A stretch of 64,000 bases of DNA, from the NCBI RefSeq assembly GCF_900177725.1, contig NZ_FXAT01000003.1, positions 682,001 through 746,000 on the forward strand. Direction: 5' to 3'. This DNA is from Paraburkholderia susongensis (GTDB lineage: Bacteria; Pseudomonadota; Gammaproteobacteria; Burkholderiales; Burkholderiaceae). Shown here in pieces: positions 9,971-19,344 of this stretch (the stretch's first letter is position 1; the number at the start of each line of letters is the position of its first letter). Below the pieces are notes generated by a model, which saw only the letters and a program-made list of their open reading frames with translations, had not been told where the DNA came from and searched no databases. A program made the position numbers and the translations under genes.

Positions 9971-11644
9971 ATGCAATACGACTACATCATCGTCGGTGCG
10001 GGCTCGGGTGGTTGCTCGCTCGCGAGCCGGCTCGCGGATAGCTGCCCCGACGCGACCATCGCGCTGATCGAAGCCGGTCCGCACACCGGGCGCAATCTGC
10101 TCGTGAACATGCCCGTGGGCGTGGCGGCCATCGTGCCGAACAGGCTCAAGACCAATTACGGCTATCTGACCACGCCGCAGCCGGGACTCGCCGGGCGTCA
10201 GGGTTATCAGCCGCGCGGGCGCGGCTTCGGCGGATCGAGTGCGATCAACGCGATGATCTACACGCGCGGCCATCCGCTCGATTACGACGAGTGGGCGCAG
10301 CTCGGCTGCAAGGGCTGGTCGTGGGCCGACGTGCTGCCGTATTTCCGCCGCGCCGAAGGCAACGAGCGCGGCGCCGATGCGTGGCACGGCGACGCCGGTC
10401 CGCTGACGGTGTCCGATCTGCGCTTCCAGAATCCGTTTTCGAAACGCTTCGTGCAGGCCGCGCTCGAAGCGGGCTACACACTGAATCACGATTTCAACGG
10501 TGCGGACCAGGAAGGCGTCGGCTTCTATCAGGTGACGCAGCGCGACGGCCGCCGTTGCAGCGTCGCGCGCGCGTACATCTACGACCGCCCGCGCGCCAAC
10601 CTGCACACGATCGCCGATGCGACCGTGCTGCGCGTCGTGTTCAACGGCAAGCGCGCGGGCGGCGTGGAGATCGCGCGCGGCGGCCGCACCGAAACGCTGG
10701 AGGCGCGCGCCGAGGTCGTGCTCGCCGCGGGCGCGTTCAATTCGCCGCAACTCCTGATGTGCTCGGGCATCGGGCCGGCCGCGCATCTGTGCTCGCTCGG
10801 TATCGACGTATTGCAGGATGCGCCGGAGGTCGGCCAGAACCTCATCGATCACGTCGACTTCACGATCAACAAGCGCGTGTCGTCGATCGAGCCGACCGGT
10901 TTTTCGGTGCGCGGCATCGCGCGGATGCTGCCGCAGTTCGTCACGTTCATGCGGCACGGGCGCGGCATGCTGTCGAGCAACGTCGCCGAGGCGGGAGGTT
11001 TTCTGAAGAGCCAGCCGACGCTCGCGCGGCCCGATCTGCAACTGCATTTCTGCGCGGCCATCGTCGACGATCACAACCGCCGCATGCATTGGGGCCACGG
11101 TTATTCGCTGCACGTGTGCGTGCTGCGTCCGCATAGCCGCGGCACGGTCACGCTCGCGAGCGCCGATGCGCGCACGGCGCCGCTGATCGATCCGCGCTTC
11201 CTGAGCGATGCGCGCGATCTCGATCTGCTCGCCGACGGCGTGAAGATGGCGCGCCGCATTCTCGATGCGCCGTCGCTCGCGTTGCATGGCGGGACAGAGT
11301 TGTACACGCATGCGGGGCAGTCGGACGCGGAGTTGCGCCGGACCATCGCCGGGCATGCGGACACGATCTATCACCCGGTGGCGACCTGCCGCATGGGCAG
11401 CGATGCGCGCTCGGTGGTCGATCCGCAATTGCGCGTGCGCGGCGTGACGGGTTTGAGGATCGTCGATGCGTCGGTGATGCCGACGCTGATCGGCGGCAAC
11501 ACCAATGCGCCGACGGTGATGATCGGCGAGCGCGCGGCCGAGTTGATTGCGGCGAGCCGCCGGGAAGGAGCAGCGGCGTTGAAGACAGTGGAGACCGCGA
11601 CGGCGGGCGAGGGTGGAGGCGGAGTCGCGGCGCGGGCCGTTTGA
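9971..11644 (+). CDS. GMC family oxidoreductase (choline-dehydrogenase-like)
   Basis: An FAD-dependent alcohol oxidoreductase of 557 residues. The N-terminal Rossmann motif is IIVGAGSGGCSLASRLA. GMC signature 1 is GFGGSSAINAMIYTRGH and signature 2 is GAFNSPQLLMCSGIGPAA. The C-terminal catalytic region has HPVATCRMG and NTNAPTVMIGERAAE. ATG at 9971 is preceded by GGAGGA; the in-frame upstream start at 9923 is rejected. The substrate could be choline, an aromatic alcohol or an aliphatic alcohol. The divergent aldehyde dehydrogenase would take the resulting aldehyde. Confidence 0.9.
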   Translation: MQYDYIIVGAGSGGCSLASRLADSCPDATIALIEAGPHTGRNLLVNMPVGVAAIVPNRLKTNYGYLTTPQPGLAGRQGYQPRGRGFGGSSAINAMIYTRGHPLDYDEWAQLGCKGWSWADVLPYFRRAEGNERGADAWHGDAGPLTVSDLRFQNPFSKRFVQAALEAGYTLNHDFNGADQEGVGFYQVTQRDGRRCSVARAYIYDRPRANLHTIADATVLRVVFNGKRAGGVEIARGGRTETLEARAEVVLAAGAFNSPQLLMCSGIGPAAHLCSLGIDVLQDAPEVGQNLIDHVDFTINKRVSSIEPTGFSVRGIARMLPQFVTFMRHGRGMLSSNVAEAGGFLKSQPTLARPDLQLHFCAAIVDDHNRRMHWGHGYSLHVCVLRPHSRGTVTLASADARTAPLIDPRFLSDARDLDLLADGVKMARRILDAPSLALHGGTELYTHAGQSDAELRRTIAGHADTIYHPVATCRMGSDARSVVDPQLRVRGVTGLRIVDASVMPTLIGGNTNAPTVMIGERAAELIAASRREGAAALKTVETATAGEGGGGVAARAV

Positions 11645-11711
11645 CGTGCGCAGTTGCGCCGATAGATGCGCGGGTGGGCGAGCATGATTACCCGCCCGGA
11701 TCCGCCTTGCC

Positions 11712-12686
11712 TCACTCGTCCGGCGGCGTTCGCATCTTCTGCGTATCCGCCACCGCAATCCCACTAAAGCCAATTGCCGGCCCGAGTATGAAGTCATCGC
11801 TGACCTGCGTCGGCAGCGTCTCGCGCGCGACGTCGAGCCACGCGCGCGCCGCGTGCGACAGGTAGCCGTTGCGCCGCCAGCCGATCGCCATTTCCCACGG
11901 AATCTCTGGCTCCACGACCGGCAGGCACGTGAACTGCGCGGGGTCGAGCCGCCGGCAATACGGCGCGGGCAAGAGCGCAATGCCGACGCCGGCCAGCACC
12001 AGCGCCGCCATGAAGTCCCAATGCCCGCTGCGCCCGACGATGGCCGGTGCGAAGCCCGCCGCGCGGCACGCGTTCAGCACGACGTCGTTGAGCGCCAGGC
12101 TCTCGCCGTAGAACACGAACGGCTCGTTCGCGAGCTGCGCGAGCGGCACTTCGCGCAGCGCGTCCCAGCGCGAGCCGGTGCGCGCGACGAGCCAGAGCAA
12201 CTCGTGCGACATCGGCAGCACGTCGATATTGTCGGGGTCGACCGGCTGCAGCACGCCGCCGAGTTCCAGTTCGCCGCTGATGAGCGCCGCTTCGATCGCG
12301 CGCGAACCCTGCTCGAACAGCTTGAGCTCGATCTTCGGATAACGCTGGCGAAACGCCGCGATGGCGGGCGTGAAGAGCGCACCGCCCATCGGCGGGATGC
12401 CGATGGCGAGTTCGCCGCGCCCGAGCGTGTCGAGATCGTTCAGTTCGGCTTGCAATTGCGCGTGCGCGGCGAGCACGTCCTGGCCGCGCTGATAGACGAT
12501 CCGGCCGGCGTCGGTGAGCACCATCTGGCGGCCTTCGCGCAGCAGGAGCGGCGAGCCGATCTCGTCCTCGAGCGACTTGACCATCTTGCTGATGGTCGGC
12601 TGCGTCACGAACATCTGCTCCGCGGCGGCCGTGAAGCTTTGTTGACGGACCACTTCGACGAAATAGCGCAGCGCACGTAGTTCCAC
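11712..12686 (-). CDS. LysR-type regulator, probably of the adjacent cidA-lrgB pair
   Basis: A 324-residue LysR-type regulator with an N-terminal winged helix (LRYFVEVVRQQSFTAAAEQM, then TQPTISKMVKSLEDEIG) and a periplasmic-binding-like effector domain. The start is GTG with an upstream GGGAGGCGGG. It is divergent from cidA, the same arrangement as CidR/cidABC in Gram-positive bacteria, so control of the neighbouring holin-like pair is likely. The effector is unknown. Confidence 0.9.
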   Translation of the reverse strand: MELRALRYFVEVVRQQSFTAAAEQMFVTQPTISKMVKSLEDEIGSPLLLREGRQMVLTDAGRIVYQRGQDVLAAHAQLQAELNDLDTLGRGELAIGIPPMGGALFTPAIAAFRQRYPKIELKLFEQGSRAIEAALISGELELGGVLQPVDPDNIDVLPMSHELLWLVARTGSRWDALREVPLAQLANEPFVFYGESLALNDVVLNACRAAGFAPAIVGRSGHWDFMAALVLAGVGIALLPAPYCRRLDPAQFTCLPVVEPEIPWEMAIGWRRNGYLSHAARAWLDVARETLPTQVSDDFILGPAIGFSGIAVADTQKMRTPPDE

Positions 12687-12798
12687 GATTCCCGCCTCCC
12701 AATTCCAGATTGGAATGATTTGAATGATTGTAAGTCATTATGTTTATGATGCGGTGCACCCTATACTGGCTTGCATCTGAAGTCATCCAGGAAATGCC

Positions 12799-13323
12799 AT
12801 GGCTACGCCAGTTTCTGCTCGCGCCGGTGCTCGCGCCGCTGGCCGCGCGCGCAGCCGAGGCAAGGCGGGCGGCACATCAGGCGCCTCGGGCCCCTCGGGC
12901 ATCGCGCGCGTGGCGCGGATCGCCGTGCAAAGCGCCGCGCTCGCCGCCCTCTGGAGCGTTGCCGATTTCGCCGCGCGCAAGCTGCATCTGCCGGTGCCGG
13001 GCGGCGTGGTCGGTCTGATCGTGCTGCTCGCGCTGCTGTTCTGCGGCGGCGTCGCGCCGCGCTGGATCAAGGCCGGCGCGGACTGGCTGCTGTCCGACAT
13101 GCTGCTGTTCTTCATTCCGGCCGCGGTCGCCGCCGTGCAGTACGGCGGCCTGTTTCGCGAGGACGGCTGGCGTCTCGCGCTGGTCGTGATCGCCGGCACG
13201 CTGCTGGTGATGGTGGCGGTTGCCTTCGCGGTCGAGCAGGCCGCGCGGCTCGAACGGCGGCTTGCGCTGCGCCGCGCGCTGGTTGCGCGAAGCGCGTCCG
13301 GCCTCTCCCGGCCGCAGCGATGA
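12799..13323 (+). CDS. CidA/LrgA family holin-like protein
   Basis: A membrane protein of 174 residues with an Arg/Gly-rich N-terminal extension (residues 1-35) followed by four hydrophobic segments. The family signature LHLPVPGGVVGLIVLLALLF is present. Such proteins modulate murein hydrolase activity, programmed lysis or small-molecule efflux. The stop overlaps the downstream lrgB start (ATGA), so the two are one operon. Confidence 0.88.
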   Translation: MATPVSARAGARAAGRARSRGKAGGTSGASGPSGIARVARIAVQSAALAALWSVADFAARKLHLPVPGGVVGLIVLLALLFCGGVAPRWIKAGADWLLSDMLLFFIPAAVAAVQYGGLFREDGWRLALVVIAGTLLVMVAVAFAVEQAARLERRLALRRALVARSASGLSRPQR

Positions 13324-14054
13324 GCGCGTTCTATTCGTCCCCGTTCGCGTCGCTCTTTACCGACAACGCCTCGCGCCTGATCGCGGCCGGCTGCTTCGTA
13401 CTGACGGTCGCGCTGTACTTCGCGTCGAAGGCGCTCCATGCGCGCGTCAGGTCGCCGTGGCTCACGCCGATGCTCACGGTGCCCGCCGCGCTCGTGGCGA
13501 TCGTCGCGCTCGCGCACATTCCGTATGCGCTCTATGTCGAGGACACGCGCTGGCTCATGTGGCTGCTCGGCCCAGCCACCGTCGCGTTCGCGCTGCCGAT
13601 CTACGAATACCGCGCGCTGCTCAAGCGCCACTGGATTTCGCTGACCGTCGGCGTGGCGGTGGGGATCGTGGCCGGAGTCGGCGGTTCGCTGATGCTCGCG
13701 AAGCTGCTGCATCTGTCGCCGGAAATCCAGCGCAGCCTCATGACGCGCTCGGTGTCGACGCCGTTTGCGCTCGCCGTCTCCGACCGGATTCACGCGCCGA
13801 AGGATCTGACCGCGTTGTTCGTGATCGCGACGGGCGTCTGCGGCATGATGTTCGGCGAACTCGTGCTCGCGTTCGTGCCGCTGCGCACGCGCCTCGCTCG
13901 CGGCGCGCTGTTCGGCGCGGCGGCGCACGGCGTCGGCACCGCGAAGGCGCGCGAACTCGGCAGCGAGGAAGGCGTCGTCGCGAGCCTGACGATGATGATC
14001 GCCGGCGTCGCAATGGTGCTGCTCGCGCCGATGCTGGGGCTGCTGCCGGTCTGA
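13320..14054 (+). CDS. lrgB: LrgB/CidB family membrane protein
   Basis: A protein of 244 residues with multiple hydrophobic segments. It contains the LrgB motifs SVSTPFALAVSDRIH and AAHGVGTAKARELGSEEGVVASL. It partners CidA/LrgA in an inner-membrane system affecting lysis and, in some bacteria, carboxylate export. The ATG overlaps the cidA stop by four bases. Confidence 0.92.
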   Translation: MSAFYSSPFASLFTDNASRLIAAGCFVLTVALYFASKALHARVRSPWLTPMLTVPAALVAIVALAHIPYALYVEDTRWLMWLLGPATVAFALPIYEYRALLKRHWISLTVGVAVGIVAGVGGSLMLAKLLHLSPEIQRSLMTRSVSTPFALAVSDRIHAPKDLTALFVIATGVCGMMFGELVLAFVPLRTRLARGALFGAAAHGVGTAKARELGSEEGVVASLTMMIAGVAMVLLAPMLGLLPV

Positions 14055-14082
14055 GCGGATGCCAGATGCCATCCCGATTTGC

Positions 14083-14088
14083 TACAAT
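14083..14088 (+). promoter_or_regulatory. Candidate -10 box for the ahcY transcript
   Basis: TACAAT about 12 bases before the start of the SAH riboswitch matches a sigma-70 -10 box. I see no strong -35 hexamer at the right spacing, so the assignment is tentative. Confidence 0.4.
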
Positions 14089-14099
14089 CGCCGTTCGTC

Positions 14100-14230
14100 T
14101 TCGAGGAGCGTTGCGACGGGTCCCGCGAATCCGCATTCGCCGGCCGCCCGCCAGGCTCGAAGGCTTCAATCGGAGGGCCCGGATGCGCATAGCGCTTTCC
14201 CATCCACCGCATCGAACCGCGCTCACGTCA
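14100..14230 (+). ncRNA. S-adenosylhomocysteine (SAH) riboswitch
   Basis: The leader of ahcY carries the conserved SAH riboswitch core in order: CGAGGAGCGTTGCGACGGG at 14102-14120, CCCGCCAGGCTCGAAGGC at 14147-14164, and a closing GCGCTCACGT at about 14219-14228. The GAGGAGCG/CGCTC pairing closes P1, and the pseudoknot-forming CCAGGCTCG block is intact. In this family SAH binding increases expression of SAH-recycling genes, which fits the ahcY gene starting 35 bases downstream with a strong AAAGGAGG ribosome site. Confidence 0.92.
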
Positions 14231-14264
14231 AATTTCTAGTCAATTTCTTAGAAAGGAGGGCGTG

Positions 14265-15683
14265 ATGAACGCCGCAGTGATCGATTCCCAGAACCAGGAT
14301 TACGTTGTTGCCGATATGTCGCTGGCCGACTGGGGCCGCAAGGAACTCACGATTGCCGAGACCGAAATGCCCGGCCTCATGCAAACGCGTGAAGAGTACA
14401 AGGCGCAGCAGCCGCTGAAGGGCGCGCGCATCGCAGGTTCGCTGCACATGACGATCCAGACCGGCGTGCTGATCGAGACGCTGACCGCGCTCGGCGCCGA
14501 CGTGCGCTGGGCTTCGTGCAACATCTTCTCGACCCAGGACCACGCCGCCGCCGCCATCGCGAAGGCCGGCACGCCCGTCTTCGCGTTCAAGGGCGAATCG
14601 CTCGACGAATACTGGGAGTTCTCGCACCGCATCTTCGAATGGCCGAACGGCGAGTTCGCGAACATGATCCTCGACGACGGCGGCGACGCAACGCTGCTGC
14701 TGATCCTCGGCTCGAAGGCCGAGAAAGACCGCTCGGTGATCGCCAAGCCGACCAACGAGGAAGAAGTCGCGCTGTACAAGTCGATCGCGAAGCACCTCGA
14801 CGCGGATCCGGTGTGGTACTCGACGCGCCTCGCGCACATCAAGGGCGTGACCGAAGAAACCACGACCGGCGTGCACCGTCTGTACCAGATGGAAAAGGAA
14901 GGCCGCCTGCCGTTCCCGGCGATCAACGTCAACGACTCGGTCACGAAGTCGAAGTTCGACAACCTGTATGGCTGCCGCGAGTCGCTCGTCGACGGCATCA
15001 AGCGCGCGACCGACGTGATGATCGCAGGCAAGATCGCGGTCGTGGCCGGTTACGGCGACGTGGGCAAGGGCTGCGCGCAATCGCTGCGCGGTCTCGGCGC
15101 CACGGTGTGGGTCACCGAAATCGATCCGATCTGCGCGCTGCAGGCCGCGATGGAAGGCTACCGTGTCGTGACGATGGAATACGCGGCCGACAAGGCCGAC
15201 ATCTTCGTGACGGCCACCGGCAACTACCACGTGCTTAGCCACGACCACCTGAAGGCGATGCGCCATAACGCGATCGTCTGCAATATCGGCCACTTCGACT
15301 CGGAAATCGACGTCGCGTCGACCCGTCAGTACCAGTGGGAAAACATCAAGCCGCAAGTCGACCACATCATTTTCCCGGACGGCAAGCGCGTGATCCTGCT
15401 CGCCGAAGGCCGTCTCGTGAACCTCGGCTGCGCAACGGGCCACCCGTCGTTCGTGATGTCGAACTCGTTCACGAACCAGACGCTCGCGCAGATCGAACTG
15501 TTCACGCAGGGCAAGAAGTACGAGAACAAGGTGTACGTGCTGCCGAAGCATCTCGACGAGAAGGTCGCGCGCCTGCATCTGGCGCGCATCGGCGCGAACC
15601 TGACCGTGCTGTCGGACGAGCAGGCCGGCTACATCGGCGTCGACAAGAACGGCCCGTTCAAGCCGAACCACTACCGCTATTGA
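14265..15683 (+). CDS. ahcY: Adenosylhomocysteinase
   Basis: This enzyme hydrolyses S-adenosylhomocysteine to adenosine and homocysteine, removing the product inhibitor of methyltransferases. The 472-residue protein shows the NAD-binding motif GYGDVGKG, the substrate-domain sequence [19 protein letters not shown] and the invariant C-terminal KPNHYRY. ATG at 14265 is chosen over the GTG at 14262 because AAAGGAGG is placed for it. It is controlled by the SAH riboswitch and lies upstream of metF. Confidence 0.99.
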   Translation: MNAAVIDSQNQDYVVADMSLADWGRKELTIAETEMPGLMQTREEYKAQQPLKGARIAGSLHMTIQTGVLIETLTALGADVRWASCNIFSTQDHAAAAIAKAGTPVFAFKGESLDEYWEFSHRIFEWPNGEFANMILDDGGDATLLLILGSKAEKDRSVIAKPTNEEEVALYKSIAKHLDADPVWYSTRLAHIKGVTEETTTGVHRLYQMEKEGRLPFPAINVNDSVTKSKFDNLYGCRESLVDGIKRATDVMIAGKIAVVAGYGDVGKGCAQSLRGLGATVWVTEIDPICALQAAMEGYRVVTMEYAADKADIFVTATGNYHVLSHDHLKAMRHNAIVCNIGHFDSEIDVASTRQYQWENIKPQVDHIIFPDGKRVILLAEGRLVNLGCATGHPSFVMSNSFTNQTLAQIELFTQGKKYENKVYVLPKHLDEKVARLHLARIGANLTVLSDEQAGYIGVDKNGPFKPNHYRY

Positions 15684-15921
15684 GTACGCGCGCACTTCGG
15701 TGCGTTCGGCTCATCAGGCACGCGGGCGGCTATGACAGCAGACGGTGTGATGGCTTGATGGCGTGACAAAAACAGGGCGGCGCGTCATGCGCCGCTTTGT
15801 TCACCCGCTTTATTCACCCCCGCTTTGTTCACCCATTTCGCTCGCCGGCCTCGTCTGCTCACTCGTTCGTTATGGCCGCCCTTTTTCATTCAACGGACAT
15901 CCCGCCTACAAGGAGTGCTAC

Positions 15922-16275
15922 ATGACCGTGCTGCTCACCTGGCTCATCAACGCGCTGGCGCTGCTGATCATCACCTACCTCGTGCCGTCGATCCACATCC
16001 GCAGCTTCGGCACGGCCCTGATCGTCGCGATCGTGCTCGGCCTCATCAACGCGGTCCTGCGGCCGGTGCTGATTCTGCTGACGCTGCCCGTCACGATTCT
16101 CACGCTCGGGCTCTTCATTCTGGTGGTCAATGCGCTGTGCTTCTGGCTGTGCGCGTCGCTGTTGAAGGGTTTCGAAGTGTCGGGCTTCTGGTCGGCGTTC
16201 TTCGGCTCGATTCTGTACAGCATCGTTTCGTGGCTGCTGTCCGCGCTCATCTTCGGCAACCGCAGTCTCGCCTGA
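15922..16275 (+). CDS. Phage holin family 4 / YvlD-like membrane protein
   Basis: A 117-residue protein with four hydrophobic segments (LLTWLINALALLIITYLV, then TALIVAIVLGLINAVLRPVL and others), characteristic of the Phage_holin_4_2/YvlD family. Despite the name, most are chromosomal membrane proteins of unknown role. AAGGAG lies 9 bases before ATG 15922; the longer upstream frame is not protein-like. It sits between ahcY and metF, 11 bases before the latter. Confidence 0.85.
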   Translation: MTVLLTWLINALALLIITYLVPSIHIRSFGTALIVAIVLGLINAVLRPVLILLTLPVTILTLGLFILVVNALCFWLCASLLKGFEVSGFWSAFFGSILYSIVSWLLSALIFGNRSLA

Positions 16276-16286
16276 CCTACTGAATC

Positions 16287-17117
16287 ATGAATCCGATCGA
16301 ACTTTCATTCGAATTCTTCCCGCCGAAAACCCAGGACGGCGTCGACAAGTTGCGCGCCACACGTGCGCAACTCGTGCCGCTCAAGCCGAAGTTCGTGTCC
16401 GTTACGTTCGGCGCGGGCGGCTCGACCCAACAGGGCACGCTCGACACCGTCATCGACATGGCGAAGGAAGGGCTCGAGGCAGCACCGCACCTGTCGTGCA
16501 TCGGCTCGTCGAAAGAGAGCCTGCGCGCGATCCTCAACGAATACCGCGCGCATGGCATTCGCCACATCGTCGCGCTGCGCGGCGATCTGCCGTCCGGCAT
16601 GGGCGAAGTCGGCGAGCTGCGCTATGCGTCGGAACTCGTGAGCTTCATCCGCGCCGAGTTCGGCGACTGGTTCTGGATCGAGGTGGCCGGCTACCCGGAA
16701 TACCACCCGCAGGCGCGCTCGCCGCGCCACGATCTCGAGAACTTCGCGCGCAAGGTGAAGGCCGGCGCAAATTCGGCGATCACGCAGTATTTCTTCAACG
16801 CGGACGCGTATTTCCGTTTCGTCGACGATGCGCGCAAGCTCGGCGTCGACGTGCCGATCGTGCCCGGCATCATGCCGATCACGAACTTCTCGCAACTGAT
16901 GCGTTTCTCCGAGATGTGCGGTGCTGAAGTGCCGCGCTGGGTCGCGCGTCAACTCGAGAGCTTCGGCGACGATCGCGAGTCGATTCGCGCATTCGGACTC
17001 GACGTGGTGACGGACCTGTGCCGGCGGCTCATCGACGCGAAGGTGCCGGGCCTGCACTTTTATACGCTGAACGCCGCCACGGCGACCAAGGCGATCTGCG
17101 AGCGGCTCGGCGTTTGA
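16287..17117 (+). CDS. metF: Methylenetetrahydrofolate reductase [NAD(P)H]
   Basis: MetF reduces 5,10-methylene-THF to 5-methyl-THF, the methyl donor for homocysteine remethylation. The 276-residue TIM-barrel flavoprotein begins with the family signature IELSFEFFPPKT. It contains HIVALRGDLP and the FAD-site region TQYFFNADAYFRFVDDARKLG, then VPIVPGIMPITNFSQL. Its place beside ahcY couples SAH breakdown to methionine regeneration. Confidence 0.98.
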   Translation: MNPIELSFEFFPPKTQDGVDKLRATRAQLVPLKPKFVSVTFGAGGSTQQGTLDTVIDMAKEGLEAAPHLSCIGSSKESLRAILNEYRAHGIRHIVALRGDLPSGMGEVGELRYASELVSFIRAEFGDWFWIEVAGYPEYHPQARSPRHDLENFARKVKAGANSAITQYFFNADAYFRFVDDARKLGVDVPIVPGIMPITNFSQLMRFSEMCGAEVPRWVARQLESFGDDRESIRAFGLDVVTDLCRRLIDAKVPGLHFYTLNAATATKAICERLGV

Positions 17118-17151
17118 GTGGCGGGTTGGCCTTGGAGTATCAGCGCACCTG

Positions 17152-17182
17152 AAAAAACCGCGCGTCCGCAATGGCCGCGCGG
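17152..17182 (-). terminator. Hairpin with T-run reading leftward
   Basis: CCGCGCG (17158-17164) pairs with CGCGCGG (17176-17182), and six A's lie at 17152-17157. Read on the minus strand this is a stem followed by TTTTTT, a rho-independent terminator shape. No minus-strand gene ends here; it lies just after metF. It may act as a barrier between metF and the transporter operon or against antisense transcription. Confidence 0.5.
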
Positions 17183-17470
17183 CCTCGTGCGACCTCATCC
17201 CCGCATGCATCGAGGGCGCATCGCGCCAGTTAAGAACTCACCTAAATCGGCCGCGCTCAGCGGCTATCAACCGTGATCGACCGCCATCGACCGCGATCAA
17301 GCAGCAGTCACACCGCGGTCACACCGCATTCATCTCCCGCCAAAACCCCGCGCGGCGCGCGATTCGCGCCGGGATCCGTCCCGGACGGCGTGGTAAGTAC
17401 CTGTTGAAGCTCATTTTTGTGCTGTCTATGATCGAATCGCAGCCAACCCGGCTGCTGTGCGGAGGACGAT

Positions 17471-19129
17471 ATGACAGTGACAAGAAAGACTGCGGCACAA
17501 CGACTCTTTGCGCTTCGCCAGTTCTGCCTTCCCGCTCTCGCAGCATGCGCGTTCGTCGTAGCCAGCCTCGCGCCCGCCGCGACGCAAGCGGCCACGCTGC
17601 CGGACAAGACCCTCGTGTTCTGTTCCGAGGGCAGCCCGGCCGGCTTCGACACCGCGCAATACACGACGAGCGTCGAATTTACCGCCGGCTCGTACACGGT
17701 CTACAACCGGCTCGTCGAATTTGCACACGGCAGCACCGACATCGAGCCGGGCCTCGCCGAAAAGTGGGACGTCTCGCCGGACGGCCTCACCTACACGTTC
17801 CATCTGCGCCACGGCGTCAAATTCCAGACCACGTCGTTCTTCAAGCCGACGCGCGAATTCAACGCGGACGACGTCGTCTTCACCTACGAGCGCATGCTCG
17901 ATCCCGAGAATCCGTTCCGCAAGGCCTATCCGGTCAGTTTTCCGTATTTCAACGACCTCGGCCTCGCGAAGAACATCGCGAAGATCGAGAAGGTCGATCC
18001 GTACACGGTGCGCTTCACGTTGAAGGAAGTCGACGCGCCGTTCCTGCAGCAGATCGCCATGCCGTTCGCGTCGATCCTCTCGGCTGAATATGCCGATCAG
18101 TTGCTGAAGGCGGGCAAGGCGTCCGATATCAACCAGTACCCCGTCGGCACCGGCCCGTTCATCTTCCGCAGCTATACGAAGGACGACACGATCCGCTTCG
18201 ACGGCAATCCCGACTACTGGAAGCCGGGCATCGTGAAAGTGGGCAAGCTGATCTTCTCGATCACGGTCGATCCGGCCGTGCGCCTGCAAAAACTCAAACG
18301 CGGCGAATGCCAGGTGATGGCATATCCGCGCCCCGCCGACATCCCGACCGTGAAGGCGGACGCGTCGCTCGCGATGCCGAACGAAGTCGGCTTCAACCTC
18401 GGCTACATCGCTTACAACACCACCAAAAAGCCGCTCGACAACGTGCTCGTGCGCCGCGCGCTCGATATGTCGGTCAACAAGAAGGCGATCATCGAAGCGG
18501 TCTACCAGGGCGCGGGCCAGGCCGCGACCAACCCGATGCCACCGACGCAATGGGGCTACGACAAGAATCTGAAAGACGCGCCCTACGACGTCGAAAAGGC
18601 CAAAGCGCTGCTCAAGCAGGCGGGCTATCCGGACGGTTTCGAGCTGACGCTGTGGGCGATGCCGGTGCAGCGGCCGTACAACCCGAATGCGCGTCTGATG
18701 GCGGAAATGCTGCAGTCCGACTGGGCGAAGATCGGCGTCAAGGTGAATATCGCCACGTACGAGTGGGGCGAGTACATTCGCCGCGCGCATGCGGGCGAGC
18801 ATCAAGCGATGCTGATTGGGTGGACCGGCGACTACGGCGATCCTGACAACTGGCTTGGCGTGCTGCTCGGCTGCGACGCGGTGAACGGCAGCAACTTCTC
18901 GAAGTGGTGCTACAAGCCCTACGACGATCTCATCAAGCAGGGCCGCAGCACCACCAACATGGCTGAGCGGACCAAGGCGTATACGCAGGCCCAGGAGATC
19001 TTCAAGGACCAGGTGCCGTTCACGCCGATCGCCCATTCCACCGTCTATCAGCCGATCAGCAAGGACGTGACGGGCTTCAAGATCGATCCGTTCGGACCGA
19101 CCCAATTCCTGGGAGTCGGTCTCAAATGA
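17471..19129 (+). CDS. Dipeptide-type ABC transporter substrate-binding protein (copy 1)
   Basis: A periplasmic SBP family 5 protein of 552 residues. A long signal sequence (basic N-terminus, LPALAACAFVVASLAPAATQA) precedes the mature start TLPDKTLVFCSEGSP. Family features include LAEKWDVSPDGLTYTFHLR, YPVGTGPFIFRSY and the C-terminal PFTPIAHSTVYQP. GGAGGA lies just before ATG 17471. The gene is closely related to its neighbour at 19345 and belongs with the dppBCDF-like genes. The ligand is probably a di- or oligopeptide, though heme or 5-aminolevulinate is possible in this family. Confidence 0.93.
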   Translation: MTVTRKTAAQRLFALRQFCLPALAACAFVVASLAPAATQAATLPDKTLVFCSEGSPAGFDTAQYTTSVEFTAGSYTVYNRLVEFAHGSTDIEPGLAEKWDVSPDGLTYTFHLRHGVKFQTTSFFKPTREFNADDVVFTYERMLDPENPFRKAYPVSFPYFNDLGLAKNIAKIEKVDPYTVRFTLKEVDAPFLQQIAMPFASILSAEYADQLLKAGKASDINQYPVGTGPFIFRSYTKDDTIRFDGNPDYWKPGIVKVGKLIFSITVDPAVRLQKLKRGECQVMAYPRPADIPTVKADASLAMPNEVGFNLGYIAYNTTKKPLDNVLVRRALDMSVNKKAIIEAVYQGAGQAATNPMPPTQWGYDKNLKDAPYDVEKAKALLKQAGYPDGFELTLWAMPVQRPYNPNARLMAEMLQSDWAKIGVKVNIATYEWGEYIRRAHAGEHQAMLIGWTGDYGDPDNWLGVLLGCDAVNGSNFSKWCYKPYDDLIKQGRSTTNMAERTKAYTQAQEIFKDQVPFTPIAHSTVYQPISKDVTGFKIDPFGPTQFLGVGLK

Positions 19130-19171
19130 GCGCCGGCGGCGCGTTTCTTGCGCCGTCCGCGCCGCATGACA

Positions 19172-19209
19172 CCGCGGGCCGCCGCCGTGCCGCGCGCTGC
19201 GGCCCGCGG
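19172..19209. other. GC-rich stem-loop between the two binding-protein genes
   Basis: CCGCGGGCCGC (19172-19182) is the perfect reverse complement of GCGGCCCGCGG (19199-19209), with a 16-base loop. No T-run follows. It could stabilise the upstream mRNA or terminate weakly. Confidence 0.55.
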
Positions 19210-19344
19210 CGGCATGTGGCAAAAACGTTTGCCCGAAGTGTTTGCCATCGTCAACAGGGGGCGTTTCCTCCGCTTGGTGGTCGAGCCAAGCTCAAGTAAT
19301 ATCCCGCTACGCTGGCGCAAGCCGGCCCAGATCCTGGAGGAAAC

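Noticed and set aside
14223..15695. 490-residue minus-strand frame opposite ahcY
   Set aside because: Shadow of a highly conserved gene; composition (Arg, Asp, His, Val-rich) is typical of antisense reading and there is no ribosome site.
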